A stretch of DNA of 64,000 nucleotides from an uncultured Celeribacter sp. (GTDB lineage Bacteria; Pseudomonadota; Alphaproteobacteria; Rhodobacterales; Rhodobacteraceae), in the NCBI RefSeq assembly GCF_963675965.1, contig NZ_OY780935.1, forward strand, positions 1,848,501 through 1,912,500, given 5' to 3'. Under the pieces are notes generated by a model. The model was not told where the DNA came from, did no database searches, and saw only the letters and a list, made by a program, of their open reading frames with translations. Position 1 is the stretch's first letter; each line of letters opens with the position of its first letter. The position numbers and the translations under genes are program-made. Positions 8,613 through 17,084 of the stretch are shown piece after piece.

Positions 8613-9663
8613 TTTTCTGGAAGAGGCCCGTCGTCAGGCCGAGATTTGCAACGCCTGCCGCTACTGCGAAGGCTATTGTTCCGTCTTTCCCGCCTTGCAC
8701 GCAGAACGGGCGTTCAGCGATGGGGACCTGACGCAACTGGCGAACCTATGTCACAATTGCCGTGGCTGCTACTACGCCTGCCAATACACCGCGCCGCATG
8801 AATTCGACTTGAACCTGCCGCAGGCGCTGGCGAATGTCCGACAGGACAGCTGGGAAGAACTTGCCTTTCCCCGCGCCGCCGGGAAAGCCTTTCAGAAGAA
8901 CGGTGTGTTGATTGCCATCGCGACCGTCATAGGGTTTGCCCTGTTGTTCTGGGCTGCTCGTGCCCTGAGTTCTGCCGGAGGCGAGGGATTCTATGCCGTT
9001 CTTTCGCACAATGCGATGGTGGCGATCTTCCTGCCAGCTTTCCTGTTCCCGCTGTTCAGCATCGCGATCAGCTTGCGCCGCTACTGGCGTCACATCGGGG
9101 CCGGTCCGTTCCGTCCCGCCCATCTGATCGAGGCGCTCCGGCAGGCAGCCAATATGAAGGACCTCAAGGGCGGGCACGGCGACGGCTGCAATTTCGAGGA
9201 TGAGGACCGCTTCAGCCACGCCCGGCGCACGGTGCATCAGGCGGTGATGTACGGCTTTCTGTTGTGCTTTGCCTCCACCAGTGCAGCGACCATAATGCAC
9301 TACGTCTTAGACATGCCCGCGCCGTATGGCCTTTTGTCTCTGCCCAAAATTCTGGGCGTCTCCGGCGGCCTTTTGCTTGTGGTGGGCTGCATCGAGATGA
9401 TCCGCCTGAAGCTGCGTTCGGACCGATCCTTGGGCGCAACTGCCGCCTTTGGCGGAGAGGTGGCCTTTGTCGGATTGCTGGGCTTTGTCGGCTTCAGCGG
9501 ACTTGCGCTCTACGCGCTGGGTCAAACGACGGTCATGCCGACCCTCCTTGCGATCCATCTCGGCGCCGTTCTCGCGTTCTTCCTGCTCACGCCCTTCACC
9601 AAGATGGCGCATGGGTTCTACAGGTTGACCGCTCTGACGGCTGACGCGGGTCGAAAGGGCTAA
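8596..9663 (+). CDS. tcuB: TcuB/CitB-type iron-sulfur membrane electron-transfer protein
   Basis: The protein of about 355 residues opens with two clustered cysteine motifs, CNACRYCEGYC near residue 14 and CHNCRGCYYAC near 50, expected to bind two 4Fe-4S clusters. Five or so membrane helices follow. In the Salmonella system TcuB reoxidises the reduced FAD of TcuA and passes electrons to the membrane quinone pool. The ATG at 8596 is chosen because AGGAGG lies nine bases upstream, inside the tcuA reading frame; the two genes overlap by 17 bases. This translational coupling supports joint function. It is the last gene of the unit. Confidence 0.87.
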   Translation: MQMQTDFLEEARRQAEICNACRYCEGYCSVFPALHAERAFSDGDLTQLANLCHNCRGCYYACQYTAPHEFDLNLPQALANVRQDSWEELAFPRAAGKAFQKNGVLIAIATVIGFALLFWAARALSSAGGEGFYAVLSHNAMVAIFLPAFLFPLFSIAISLRRYWRHIGAGPFRPAHLIEALRQAANMKDLKGGHGDGCNFEDEDRFSHARRTVHQAVMYGFLLCFASTSAATIMHYVLDMPAPYGLLSLPKILGVSGGLLLVVGCIEMIRLKLRSDRSLGATAAFGGEVAFVGLLGFVGFSGLALYALGQTTVMPTLLAIHLGAVLAFFLLTPFTKMAHGFYRLTALTADAGRKG

Positions 9664-9711
9664 GGTGGCGACGGAAAATTATCGGGAGAGAAACGTCAGC
9701 GTTTCACACTT

Positions 9712-9747
9712 TGCGGACATTCGTGATCCTTGCGTCGAATGTCCGCA
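9712..9747. repeat. Perfect 12-bp inverted repeat downstream of tcuB
   Basis: TGCGGACATTCG (9712-9723) is exactly complementary to CGAATGTCCGCA (9736-9747) across a 12-base loop. It has no following T-run, so a rho-independent terminator is not certain. It sits 48 bases after the tcuB stop, next to sequence that looks like the end of an insertion element (GTTGAAAAAGTC at 9770), so it may instead be a mobile-element remnant. Confidence 0.65.
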
Positions 9748-9870
9748 GTCCGCCGATGCTGTTGAAAAAGTCTTTGTTGCGGTACTGCAAGTCGTTTGAT
9801 TCACGCAACTATGAGGGAGTTGGTGGATTTCGTCATAATGGCACTCAGAACGTGCTGGCGCAGTTTTTTA

Positions 9871-10220
9871 TGTGACCTGCCCCCCGCGAAATCCCTCACT
9901 GTAATGTAGAGTCTGCGCCATCTCTGAAGGAGCAGTCTCATGCGTAAGAGCCGTTTCACCGAGGCGCAGATAATCGGGATGATCAAAGAGCAAGAGGCCG
10001 GGATGCCGACGGCTGAGGTGTGCCGCAGGCACGGCCTGAGCACCGCGACCTTCTGCAATACCGAATGCCCCCATTCTTCCCTTGAGCATCGAACGCCGAG
10101 GGAGGCATATTGGCACGGTCGAGATCGAAAAATGGCAGCATGACCCTAAGGGCAACGAAGTAAGACTTAAACCGGATACGCCTTAGAAACGCTGCCAAGC
10201 TGTCCAGAAAACTGGGATCA
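9871..10220 (+). mobile_element. Internally deleted IS3-family element
   Basis: The left end begins TGTGACCTGCCCCCCG, typical of IS3-family termini, about 70 bases before an orfA-like start. The element retains the start of orfA and the tail of orfB but has lost roughly a kilobase between them. The right boundary is approximate: no good copy of the left inverted repeat is visible near 10220. The rest of the 9664-10409 gap holds the upstream hairpin, a probable second insertion-element end near 9770, and palindromes listed separately; no other gene is seen. Confidence 0.65.
9940..10143 (+). pseudogene. IS3 transposase remnant, OrfA start joined to OrfB end
   Basis: A 67-codon frame begins MRKSRFTEAQIIGMIKEQE and CRRHGLSTATF, the helix-turn-helix start of IS3-family OrfA. 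At residue 39 it switches abruptly to CPHSSLEHRTPREA, which matches the extreme C-terminus of OrfB. The DDE catalytic core is absent, so it cannot transpose on its own. The frame stays open across the junction. Any expressed peptide would be a DNA-binding fragment, but function is not suggested. Confidence 0.8.
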
Positions 10221-10236
10221 CTTAAAAACGGCTTAT

Positions 10237-10258
10237 TATGTCTCATAAGTGAGACATA
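10237..10258. promoter_or_regulatory. Palindromic operator-like site upstream of the molybdenum dehydrogenase operon
   Basis: The arms TATGTCTCA and TGAGACATA are perfect complements around a TAAG spacer. Nine bases further is GACTTAAGTC (10267-10276), a ten-base palindrome. Dyads of the form TGTCTCA-N4-TGAGACA are the sort bound by dimeric activators such as sigma-54 enhancer-binding proteins. No convincing sigma-54 GG-N10-GC promoter was found between it and the gene start at 10410, so the regulator class is open. Confidence 0.55.
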
Positions 10259-10409
10259 TTTTCTCCGACTTAAGTCTTATTTTGAGGCAGGGTGTGGCAA
10301 TTTGTTACATGCGGGCTAAATCAAGCACCTCAAAAGACTAAGATGTTCCCAAGCTATATCTCGTCGTCACACAGCCATAACATCAGACACCCAAAGGTTC
10401 TTCAGCCCC

Positions 10410-11711
10410 ATGATCAAACGCATACTCACCGGTGGTGTCGCCCTCGCGGCATTGGGCATCGCCGGTTTCGCGATCTACGCATGGCATCCGGCAATTGACC
10501 CGATTGCAACGCCCCCCGCAGACAGCTTTGCGCCAGCTCAGATCGAACAAGGGCGTATTCTGGCCGCCGCCGGATATTGCGCCACCTGCCACACCGCCGC
10601 GGACGGCGCGCCCTATGCGGGCAGCTATCCGATAAAGACGGATTTCGGCACCATCTATTCCACCAATATCACGCCCGACCGGGAAACCGGGATCGGGGCA
10701 TGGTCGGAAGAGGCCTTTGAACGCGCGATGCGCGAAGGGCTTGATCGCAGCGGCGCACATCTTTTCCCCGCCCTGCCCTTCGATCACTTCACCAAAATGT
10801 CCGACGAAGACATCTCGGCGCTATATGCCTATATCATGTCATCCGTGCCCGCCGTGTCGCAGGAGCATCGCGAAAACGATCTGCCCTTCCCGCTCAACCA
10901 GCGGTTCTTGCAGGCGGGTTGGAAAATGCTCTTTTTCGATGAGGGCCGCTATGAGGCAAACCCCGCGAAATCCGACGAATGGAACCGGGGCGCTTACCTT
11001 GTCGAGGGCGTGACCCACTGTGGCGCCTGCCATACGCCGCGCAATGCGCTCGGTGCCGAGCAAGCCGACGAGATGTACGCAGGCGCGGCGATCGACGACT
11101 GGATCGCACCGCCTCTGACCGCCGCGAACCCCTCCGGCGTGGCTTGGACCACCGCCGCCTTCTTCGACTATCTCAAAACCGGCTCGTCACGTTATCACGG
11201 CGGGGCGTCCGGCCCGATGGCCCCTGTGGTCCACGCCGGTCTGCGCGAGCTGCCCGACAGTGACCTGCACGCGATCGCGGTTTATCTCGGCGATACCGTC
11301 GGTGCGCCCGATGAAGACCCGGCCACCAATCCGGCGGTGATCAAATCGCTTGCGGCCGGTGTCCCGCAACAGGACTATCGCGCCGATCAGGGCCAGCGCC
11401 TCTACGCCACCGCCTGTGCGTCCTGCCACTACAACAGCCAACAGATCGCTGCGGGTCGCCCCGATCTGGGTATCAACTCCGCCATGCGGCTCGATGATCC
11501 GACCAACCTCATCCACGTGATGCTTGAGGGCGTCAAAGCCGATCAGGGCATGGAGGGTGTGGTCATGCCCGCCTTCGGGTCCACCATGTCGGACGAACAA
11601 ATCGCCGCCATCGCTGCCTACCTGCGGGCCACCCGCACCGATGAGGCACCCTGGACGGATCTGGAACAGAAAGTCGCCGAAATCCGCGCCCTTGGCGCGA
11701 CGGCGCATTGA
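10410..11711 (+). CDS. Triheme cytochrome c subunit of a periplasmic dehydrogenase
   Basis: The 433-residue protein has an N-terminal hydrophobic anchor or signal (residues about 5-24) and three heme-attachment motifs: CATCH at 57-61, CGACH at 204-208 and CASCH at 336-340. Each sits in its own cytochrome c domain, as in the cytochrome subunits of acetic-acid-bacterial alcohol and aldehyde dehydrogenases. It should collect electrons from the molybdenum subunit in the periplasm and pass them to ubiquinone or another cytochrome. It is first in an operon with the 2Fe-2S gene (19 bases downstream) and the molybdopterin gene. The substrate cannot be assigned. Confidence 0.9.
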   Translation: MIKRILTGGVALAALGIAGFAIYAWHPAIDPIATPPADSFAPAQIEQGRILAAAGYCATCHTAADGAPYAGSYPIKTDFGTIYSTNITPDRETGIGAWSEEAFERAMREGLDRSGAHLFPALPFDHFTKMSDEDISALYAYIMSSVPAVSQEHRENDLPFPLNQRFLQAGWKMLFFDEGRYEANPAKSDEWNRGAYLVEGVTHCGACHTPRNALGAEQADEMYAGAAIDDWIAPPLTAANPSGVAWTTAAFFDYLKTGSSRYHGGASGPMAPVVHAGLRELPDSDLHAIAVYLGDTVGAPDEDPATNPAVIKSLAAGVPQQDYRADQGQRLYATACASCHYNSQQIAAGRPDLGINSAMRLDDPTNLIHVMLEGVKADQGMEGVVMPAFGSTMSDEQIAAIAAYLRATRTDEAPWTDLEQKVAEIRALGATAH

Positions 11712-11730
11712 ACGGATCGGGAGAAAGAGA

Positions 11731-12204
11731 ATGACTCGTTTTACGATCAACGGAAAAGCGATTGAGGTCGATGTCGAAGAGGATACCCCGCTGCTGTGGG
11801 TGATCCGCGATGAGATCGGCCTGACCGGCACAAAATTCGGCTGTGGCGTTGGCATGTGCGGCGCCTGTACCGTCCATGTCGGCGGGCGCGCGACGCGCTC
11901 CTGCGTCACCCCCGTCTCCGCCGTCAATGGCGCGGAGATCACCACCATCGAGGGGCTCTCAGCCGAGGGCAATCACCCGGTACAAACCGCATGGCGTGAG
12001 CTGAAAGTGCCGCAATGCGGCTATTGTCAGTCCGGCCAGATCATGCAGGCCGCAGCCCTTTTGCAGGACATCCCCGAGCCATCTGATGACGACATCGATG
12101 CGGTGATGACCGGCAACCTGTGCCGCTGCATGACCTATTCGCGCATTCGCGACGCCGTGCGTGAGGCCGCAACTGCAATGAAAGAGGAGCGGTCCAATGG
12201 CTAA
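11731..12204 (+). CDS. 2Fe-2S subunit of a molybdenum hydroxylase
   Basis: The 157-residue protein has the two cluster sites of the xanthine-oxidase family small subunit: a plant-ferredoxin type [12 protein letters not shown]...C near residues 38-60, and the four-cysteine helical site [10 protein letters not shown]...CRC near 96-130. It relays electrons from the molybdopterin subunit to the cytochrome. The ATG at 11731 follows a GGGAGAAAGAG ribosome site. It has no signal peptide and is presumably co-exported with the Tat-dependent large subunit. It overlaps the next gene by eight bases. Closest functional relatives are IorA, NicA and AldF-type subunits. Confidence 0.92.
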   Translation: MTRFTINGKAIEVDVEEDTPLLWVIRDEIGLTGTKFGCGVGMCGACTVHVGGRATRSCVTPVSAVNGAEITTIEGLSAEGNHPVQTAWRELKVPQCGYCQSGQIMQAAALLQDIPEPSDDDIDAVMTGNLCRCMTYSRIRDAVREAATAMKEERSNG

Positions 12205-14509
12205 GCTCAAACTCCCGCCGCGTGGTGAAGCCACGGCTGAACTCACCCGTCGCGGCTTTCTGATCTCTATGACCGCCACCGGGGCCGCCTTTGGCTTTCC
12301 GCGTGCCGGTCTTGCCGCGATGGACCCTGCCGCCGCCGATGGTGTGCCCGCGGCCCCGGTCGGTGCGGTCTATGAACCCTCTCTGTGGTATTCCATCGAC
12401 GGAGACGGCAAGGTCAACGTCAACATCATCCGCGCCGAAATGGGACAACACGTCGGCACGGCGATTGCCCGCATTCTGGCCGATGAGCTTGAGGTTGCCT
12501 GGGAGAATGTGCGCATCACCCATGTCGACAGCGCCAAAAAATGGGGCCTCATGGTCACAGGCGGCAGCTGGTCCGTGTGGCAAAGCTGGCCGGTCTATCG
12601 TCGGGCGGGTGCCGCCGGACGCACCGCGCTGATCGAGGCCGCCGCCGCGAAATGGGGTGTCGAGACCTCCGCCTGCGAGGCCCGCGACGGGAAAATCACC
12701 TCCGGCGACAACACGATCAGCTATGCGGACCTCGTGTCCGAAGGCATCACCCGCAGCTTCACCGAAGACGAGCTCAAAGCCCTGCCACTCAAGCCGGTCT
12801 CTGATCTGCGCCTCGTCGGGAAAGAAGTGACCGCCCTCGACATCTCCAACAAGACCACCGGCAAAACCATCTACGGCATCGACGCGAAAATCGACGGCAT
12901 GGTCTATGCCGCGCCGCTTTTGCCGCCGACCCGTCTGGGATCGACCGTCACGGCCGTGGACGACAGCGCTGCACAATCGGTCAAAGGCTATGTCCAGACA
13001 CTGACCCTCGACGATCCTTCGGGAACGGTGCCGGGCTGGGTCATGGTGATCGGCGAAACCTTCATGGCGGCGCAGCGCGCGGCGGAGAAGGTCAAGGTCA
13101 CATGGGCTGCCGGTCCGACCGCCGATGTCACGGAAGCGCAAATTCAAGACCACGGGCGGGAGCTGATCGCCAACCCCGATGTCGGGTCCGTCCTCGACAC
13201 CGGAGACACCAACACCGCGCCCGTGTTTGACAGCGCCGCAGACGTGCTTGAGGCGGAATATACCACCTCGACCGTGCTGCATTTCCAAATGGAGCCGCTC
13301 AACGCCACCGTTTTTCAGAATGCCGATGGTGTCTGGGAAATCCACACTGGAAACCAATGGCAATCGCTGATCCTGCCCACTTTGCAGACCGCTTTGGGCG
13401 TCGAGGCCGACAAGGTCGTGATGCGCACCTACATGCTGGGCGGTGGGTTCGGACGTCGCCTCAATGGCGATTACGCCGTGCCCGTGGCGCTGGCGTCCAA
13501 GGCGCTTGGTGGCAAGCCGGTCAAAATGGTGATGATGCGCCCAGAAGACGTGCTGTTCGACAGCCCGCGCTCCTGTTCCGTGCAACAGCTCAAAATGGCG
13601 TTTGACACCGAGGGGACTGTGATCGGCATGGAGCACCACGCCACCGCTGGCTGGCCAACCGAGGTCATGGTCCCGTCCTTCATGCCCAAGGGTGTCAACG
13701 ATGAACCCTATGACCCCTTCGCCATTGCCGGGGCCGATCACTGGTATTCTGTCGGCGCGCAAAAGGTGCGAGCGATTTCCAACGATCTGGCCAATGCCAC
13801 CTTCCGCCCCGGCTGGCTGCGGTCCGTTGGACCGGGCTGGACCAACTGGGCCGTGGAAAGCTTCATGGACGAGGCGGCGCATAAACTTCGGCGCGATCCG
13901 CTTGAATTCCGACTCGGCCTGTTCACTGCCGAAGGCCGCAATGCGGGCTCTGCCCCGAATGCCGTCGGTGGCGCGAAACGTCAGGCCGCGGTGGTGCAAC
14001 GTGCCGCCGAACTGGCCGGTTGGGGCAAGGATCTTCCCGCCGACAGCGGCATCGGCATCGCCACCAGCTTCGGTCAGGAACGCGACATGCCGACATGGGT
14101 GGCCTGTGCGGCGCGTGTAAAAGTGGACCGCGAGACGGGCGAGGTTACGGTGGAGAAACTGCACATCGTCACGGACGCCGGCATCGTGGTCGACCCGAAT
14201 GGCGCGCAGGCGCAGACCCAGGGTGCTGCGCTTTGGGGGCTGTCCATGGCGCTCTTTGAGGGGACGGAGATCGAGGCCGGGAACGTGCGCGACACCAACC
14301 TCGACACCTACACCCCTTTGCGCATGATTGACACGCCGGAGATGGAGATCGAATTCATCGACAGTACAGAGGTGCCCGTGGGCTTGGGCGAGCCCGCGAC
14401 GACAGTTGTGGCACCGGCCATCGGTAACGCGATCTACAACGCGGTCGGTGTGCGCCTGCGCTCTTTGCCGATGACACCGAAGAAGCTTCGCGCAGCCCTC
14501 GCAAGCTGA
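12197..14509 (+). CDS. Molybdopterin-binding dehydrogenase large subunit (IorB/aldehyde dehydrogenase type)
   Basis: The 770-residue protein starts with a twin-arginine signal ([15 protein letters not shown] near residues 16-30) and continues with two xanthine-dehydrogenase-like molybdenum domains. Motifs include [13 protein letters not shown] near residue 415 and [22 protein letters not shown] near 730, whose glutamate corresponds to the catalytic Glu of the family. It would hydroxylate an aldehyde or N-heteroaromatic substrate in the periplasm, using molybdopterin cytosine dinucleotide. The partner subunits and the convergent mocA- and xdhC-like genes complete the system. Substrate prediction between aldehyde, isoquinoline and nicotinate types is not possible here. 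Confidence 0.9.
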   Translation: MAKLKLPPRGEATAELTRRGFLISMTATGAAFGFPRAGLAAMDPAAADGVPAAPVGAVYEPSLWYSIDGDGKVNVNIIRAEMGQHVGTAIARILADELEVAWENVRITHVDSAKKWGLMVTGGSWSVWQSWPVYRRAGAAGRTALIEAAAAKWGVETSACEARDGKITSGDNTISYADLVSEGITRSFTEDELKALPLKPVSDLRLVGKEVTALDISNKTTGKTIYGIDAKIDGMVYAAPLLPPTRLGSTVTAVDDSAAQSVKGYVQTLTLDDPSGTVPGWVMVIGETFMAAQRAAEKVKVTWAAGPTADVTEAQIQDHGRELIANPDVGSVLDTGDTNTAPVFDSAADVLEAEYTTSTVLHFQMEPLNATVFQNADGVWEIHTGNQWQSLILPTLQTALGVEADKVVMRTYMLGGGFGRRLNGDYAVPVALASKALGGKPVKMVMMRPEDVLFDSPRSCSVQQLKMAFDTEGTVIGMEHHATAGWPTEVMVPSFMPKGVNDEPYDPFAIAGADHWYSVGAQKVRAISNDLANATFRPGWLRSVGPGWTNWAVESFMDEAAHKLRRDPLEFRLGLFTAEGRNAGSAPNAVGGAKRQAAVVQRAAELAGWGKDLPADSGIGIATSFGQERDMPTWVACAARVKVDRETGEVTVEKLHIVTDAGIVVDPNGAQAQTQGAALWGLSMALFEGTEIEAGNVRDTNLDTYTPLRMIDTPEMEIEFIDSTEVPVGLGEPATTVVAPAIGNAIYNAVGVRLRSLPMTPKKLRAALAS

Positions 14510-14533
14510 GCATAGCTTTTCGGTAAAGAAGAC

Positions 14534-14565
14534 ACCGGGGCGGCATAGAGCGGCCCCGGTTTTTT
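14534..14565 (+). terminator. Rho-independent terminator of the molybdenum dehydrogenase operon
   Basis: ACCGGGGC (14534-14541) pairs with GCCCCGGT (14553-14560) and is followed by a run of Ts. It lies 24 bases after the operon's stop codon and touches the end of the convergent mocA-like gene, so it may serve both directions. Confidence 0.88.
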
Positions 14566-15130
14566 AATGCCTCAGCCGGGCGAGATCCTCCGGCGTATCA
14601 ATATCGACCAGAGCGTCGGGTGGCAGGGCGACGCATTGGTGCTCAGGCAAACCCCGGATCAAGGTCCCAGCCCCGCGATCTCCCGTAAGTGTGCAGAGCT
14701 GCGCGAAATAGCGCGCCGGAAAGACCACCGGGGGCAGCATTTTCTCCCCGTCGAAACTCGCCGCCGGATCAGCGCGCGCCCTTTGCAAAAGTGTCGCCAG
14801 ATGCGTCGAAGGCACGCGTGGCATGTCCGCCAGGGCGATCAACAATCGCTCCGCCCCGGCGCGGATCGCGACCTCGGCGCCAGCCCGCAGACTGTCGCTT
14901 TGCACAGGGTCGCCGTCCAGCAGAAGGATCTCGTCAAACCCCGCCCAACGGAAGACCTCCCCGACCTCCGGGTCGGACACCACCGCGATCCGAAGGTCGA
15001 GAGGAGCGGCGCGCATCACCTCTGCGGCATGGGCACAAAGCGGTGTGCCCCGAAGCGGGGCAAGCAGCTTGTTCTCTTTGCCAAAGCGCCGTGACTGACC
15101 GGCTGCCAGCACAAGCCCCGCGCAGATCAA
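14564..15130 (-). CDS. MocA-like molybdenum cofactor cytidylyltransferase
   Basis: The 188-residue protein begins with the nucleotidyltransferase signature LVLAAGQSRRFGKENKL and contains ALADMPRVPSTHL, the metal-binding ADMP segment of the MobA/MocA family. It ends DIDTPEDLARL, also typical. Such enzymes attach CMP to molybdopterin, the form needed by xanthine-oxidase-family hydroxylases. It overlaps the xdhC-like gene by four bases and converges on the dehydrogenase operon, so it almost certainly serves that enzyme. A guanylyl (MobA) specificity is less likely given the neighbours. Confidence 0.85.
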   Translation of the reverse strand: MICAGLVLAAGQSRRFGKENKLLAPLRGTPLCAHAAEVMRAAPLDLRIAVVSDPEVGEVFRWAGFDEILLLDGDPVQSDSLRAGAEVAIRAGAERLLIALADMPRVPSTHLATLLQRARADPAASFDGEKMLPPVVFPARYFAQLCTLTGDRGAGTLIRGLPEHQCVALPPDALVDIDTPEDLARLRH

Positions 15131-16101
15131 GAGGCCCGCCGCGTCGGAGCTATACCGTCCACCATCGTGGCGCTCTCATGAGACAGCACCTCGGCCAGTA
15201 CAGACACCGCCAAGGTGCGCGGGTCTCGGGTCGATGGAATGACCCCGATCGGGCCTTTGATCCGTTCCAGTTCGGCCTCGCCCACCCCCATGGCGCGCAG
15301 CGTCGCGATCCGGGTCGTGGCGGTCCTCAAACTGCCCTGCGCGCCGATATAAAACGCATCCGACCCAAGCAGTCGTCTCAGAATTTCCGGCTCCCAGTCA
15401 TGGCTGTGAAAGAACATCGCCACGGCGGTGTAGCGATCGATGACGACGTCTTCGGGCACGGTCGCGCTGGTGATCTGGCGAGTGATGAGCCCAGGCGCCT
15501 GGTATTGCGCCATGCCCAACGTGTCGGCATCGGGCGACAGCAGAACGCTGTCATACCCTGCCGCTGCCGCCATCGTGGCAAAGGCCGCCGCCTCAGTGCC
15601 AGCGCCGAAGATCACGAAACGCGTGTCAGGTAAAATGTGGAGGAGCAAATCGCCCTGCGCCGTCCCCTGCAGCGAGATGTCACCCCGCGCCATATCCAGC
15701 CCAAGGACGACCGGTCGGCGTCCGCCAAGAGAGGACTCGAGCGGCTCAAGTCGAAAGATGTCCGGCACAGGCATCAGGTAAATGTCCAGCGATCCACCAC
15801 AGGGCAGTTGAATGTCCATGAAAGGCGAGCCCTGCCCGTAACGCAATTTGCGCGGTGTCTTCTCTTGCAAGGCCCGCGCGGCATGATGGGCAACATCGCT
15901 GTCGATGCACCCCGATGACAGCGCCCCGAAACAGGTCCCATCGGCCATAACGATCATGCTCGCCCCCACGGGCCGAAAGGATGGCCCGCCGGTGGCGGCG
16001 ATCACCGCCAGGACGCATCCGGGCGCGGCCCCTTCGGCCAGGCGGCGCACATGGGCGATGGCGGAGGCGATGGGAAAATCAAAGGCGCGCACGGTAATCA
16101 T
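15127..16101 (-). CDS. XdhC/CoxI-family molybdenum cofactor insertion protein
   Basis: The 324-residue protein has the XdhC N-terminal pattern (VLAVIAATGGPSFRPVGASMIV, SSGCIDSDVAHHAARAL) and a C-terminal Rossmann-like domain with FVIFGAGTEAAAFA. XdhC-like chaperones bind the molybdenum cofactor, help its sulfuration and insert it into the apo-hydroxylase. The C-terminal part ends near IGVIPSTRDPRTLAVSVLAEVLS, usual for the family. It is transcribed with the mocA-like gene and faces the dehydrogenase operon, its probable client. Confidence 0.9.
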   Translation of the reverse strand: MITVRAFDFPIASAIAHVRRLAEGAAPGCVLAVIAATGGPSFRPVGASMIVMADGTCFGALSSGCIDSDVAHHAARALQEKTPRKLRYGQGSPFMDIQLPCGGSLDIYLMPVPDIFRLEPLESSLGGRRPVVLGLDMARGDISLQGTAQGDLLLHILPDTRFVIFGAGTEAAAFATMAAAAGYDSVLLSPDADTLGMAQYQAPGLITRQITSATVPEDVVIDRYTAVAMFFHSHDWEPEILRRLLGSDAFYIGAQGSLRTATTRIATLRAMGVGEAELERIKGPIGVIPSTRDPRTLAVSVLAEVLSHESATMVDGIAPTRRAS

Positions 16102-16179
16102 GACGATGTTTTAGCCTGTCTTGGGAGAGATTGCCAACTTGCTGCACGCGCTGAGGCGGTCTAACTGGAGACGGTGGAT

Positions 16180-16296
16180 GAGCCTGTAAGATGCCCGCAC
16201 CCGCAATCATCAAACGACAAAAGGTGCCTGTTTTATGAGCCAGTGGCAGAACTATGGGGGGCAAAGTGGCAAAACTATGGGGCATACCCCAGTTTT
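16180..16296 (+). repeat. Long direct repeat, copy A (insertion-element end)
   Basis: About 117 bases match 22920-23037 at roughly 85 percent identity, with one single-base indel; the stretch GGCAGAACTATGGGGGGC and the following 30 bases are almost invariant. It contains two tandem GGCARAACTATGGGG units, and a reverse-complement relative (CCCATAGTTTTACC) follows at 16307. Multiple short repeats at a terminus are typical of IS21-like and related insertion elements. No transposase is attached here. Confidence 0.75.
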
Positions 16297-16428
16297 TGAG
16301 CGGTGACCCATAGTTTTACCTCTGTGGGGCGTGAAAACACCGGAACTGCGCCATTCAAGATGGCTGCTCGTGCAGAAGACTTGCACCTAGTGACAAATTT
16401 CTCTGCCTCCGTGATATGCACTCTGCAA

Positions 16429-16830
16429 TCATGACATTGAGGTCGGTTGCAATGAGGGCGAATCCAAATTCGCGATGAAGGGATAACCTTTGCAAAAGCC
16501 AAGAATGAGAGGGCCGAAACCGGGCTCATGAACCGCGCGAGGCAGCGGATCAAGCATGATCTGCTCTTCCGGGTCATTGGGAGCGTTGCGGTCGAAATAA
16601 GTTTTGTAGCGGGTTGCATAGTCTGCAAGCGAACCGGCAATTTCTTCGGCCCGTCTTTGCCCCCAAGATCATGCCAAAATGCTTGATGCGGATGACGTGA
16701 TCCGACGTGACCGTGCCGCGTTGCGACAGATCGACCAGGCATTCACACGCCAAATAGGTCCGGATGGACGGGGTAGAGAGGGAAACAAGTGCGGGGGTGT
16801 CGCCCAGATGGCGATCAGACTCATCCATGA
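16429..16830 (-). pseudogene. Broken bifunctional rhamnulose-phosphate aldolase/dehydrogenase fragment
   Basis: Translation of the minus strand gives two frames that together read like the linker of class II aldolase/short-chain dehydrogenase fusions. From about 16825 comes DLSQRGTVTSDHVIRIK. After a frameshift near 16645 comes LADYATRYKTYFDRNAPND, then IMLDPLPRAVHEPGFGPLILGF, ending at a stop at 16429. The family's usual counterparts are TPDHVIRTK and MLDPxPRVVLVPGxGLFxxG. Both ends are missing and the frame is broken, so it is non-functional. It is flanked upstream by an IS5-type fragment. Identification is by remembered family motifs only. Confidence 0.58.
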
Positions 16831-16842
16831 CAACAGAATCAG

Positions 16843-16988
16843 TCACGCCACCGTAAGCCATTACGATTTATGGAGATAATGCCGCTCATCGCACGTCGTT
16901 CATCGACGCGGGGTTTGCCATGGGATTTTTGGAAGAAGGGCTCAAGGCCCGCCATATGCGCATCCGTCAACCAGAAAAGGTCAGACAT
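16843..16988 (-). pseudogene. IS5-family transposase, N-terminal fragment
   Basis: An ATG at 16988 opens MSDLFWLTDAHMAGLEPFF and continues KSHGKPRVDERRAMSGII to NGLRWRD, the characteristic start of IS5/IS1031-type transposases, before a stop. Only about 48 residues remain of some 250-300, and the catalytic DDE residues are lost. The bases between it and the GntR gene at 17085 look like the former left end (GAGACGTGAATCACGCC). It abuts the aldolase remnant, suggesting insertion followed by deletion. Confidence 0.75.
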
Positions 16989-17084
16989 GTTCACTGCTCG
17001 GCTTTCGAGACGTGAATCACGCCGCTACGTGGAAATCAATAGGTCCTGACCGCTTCAGCGAAAGCAGCAAGTTGGCAATCCCGG

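Noticed and set aside
10280..10409. A possible sigma-54 promoter ahead of the cytochrome gene
   Set aside because: The nearest GG and GC pairs are 9 bases apart or lack the GC, so the GG-N10-GC rule is not met.
12041..14164. A 707-codon open frame on the minus strand
   Set aside because: It is antisense to the well-supported molybdopterin subunit; its length comes from high GC and codon bias, and it has no family motifs.
16275..16742. A 155-codon minus-strand gene
   Set aside because: It runs through the repeat end and the aldolase remnant in the wrong frame; the family-like residues are found in other frames.
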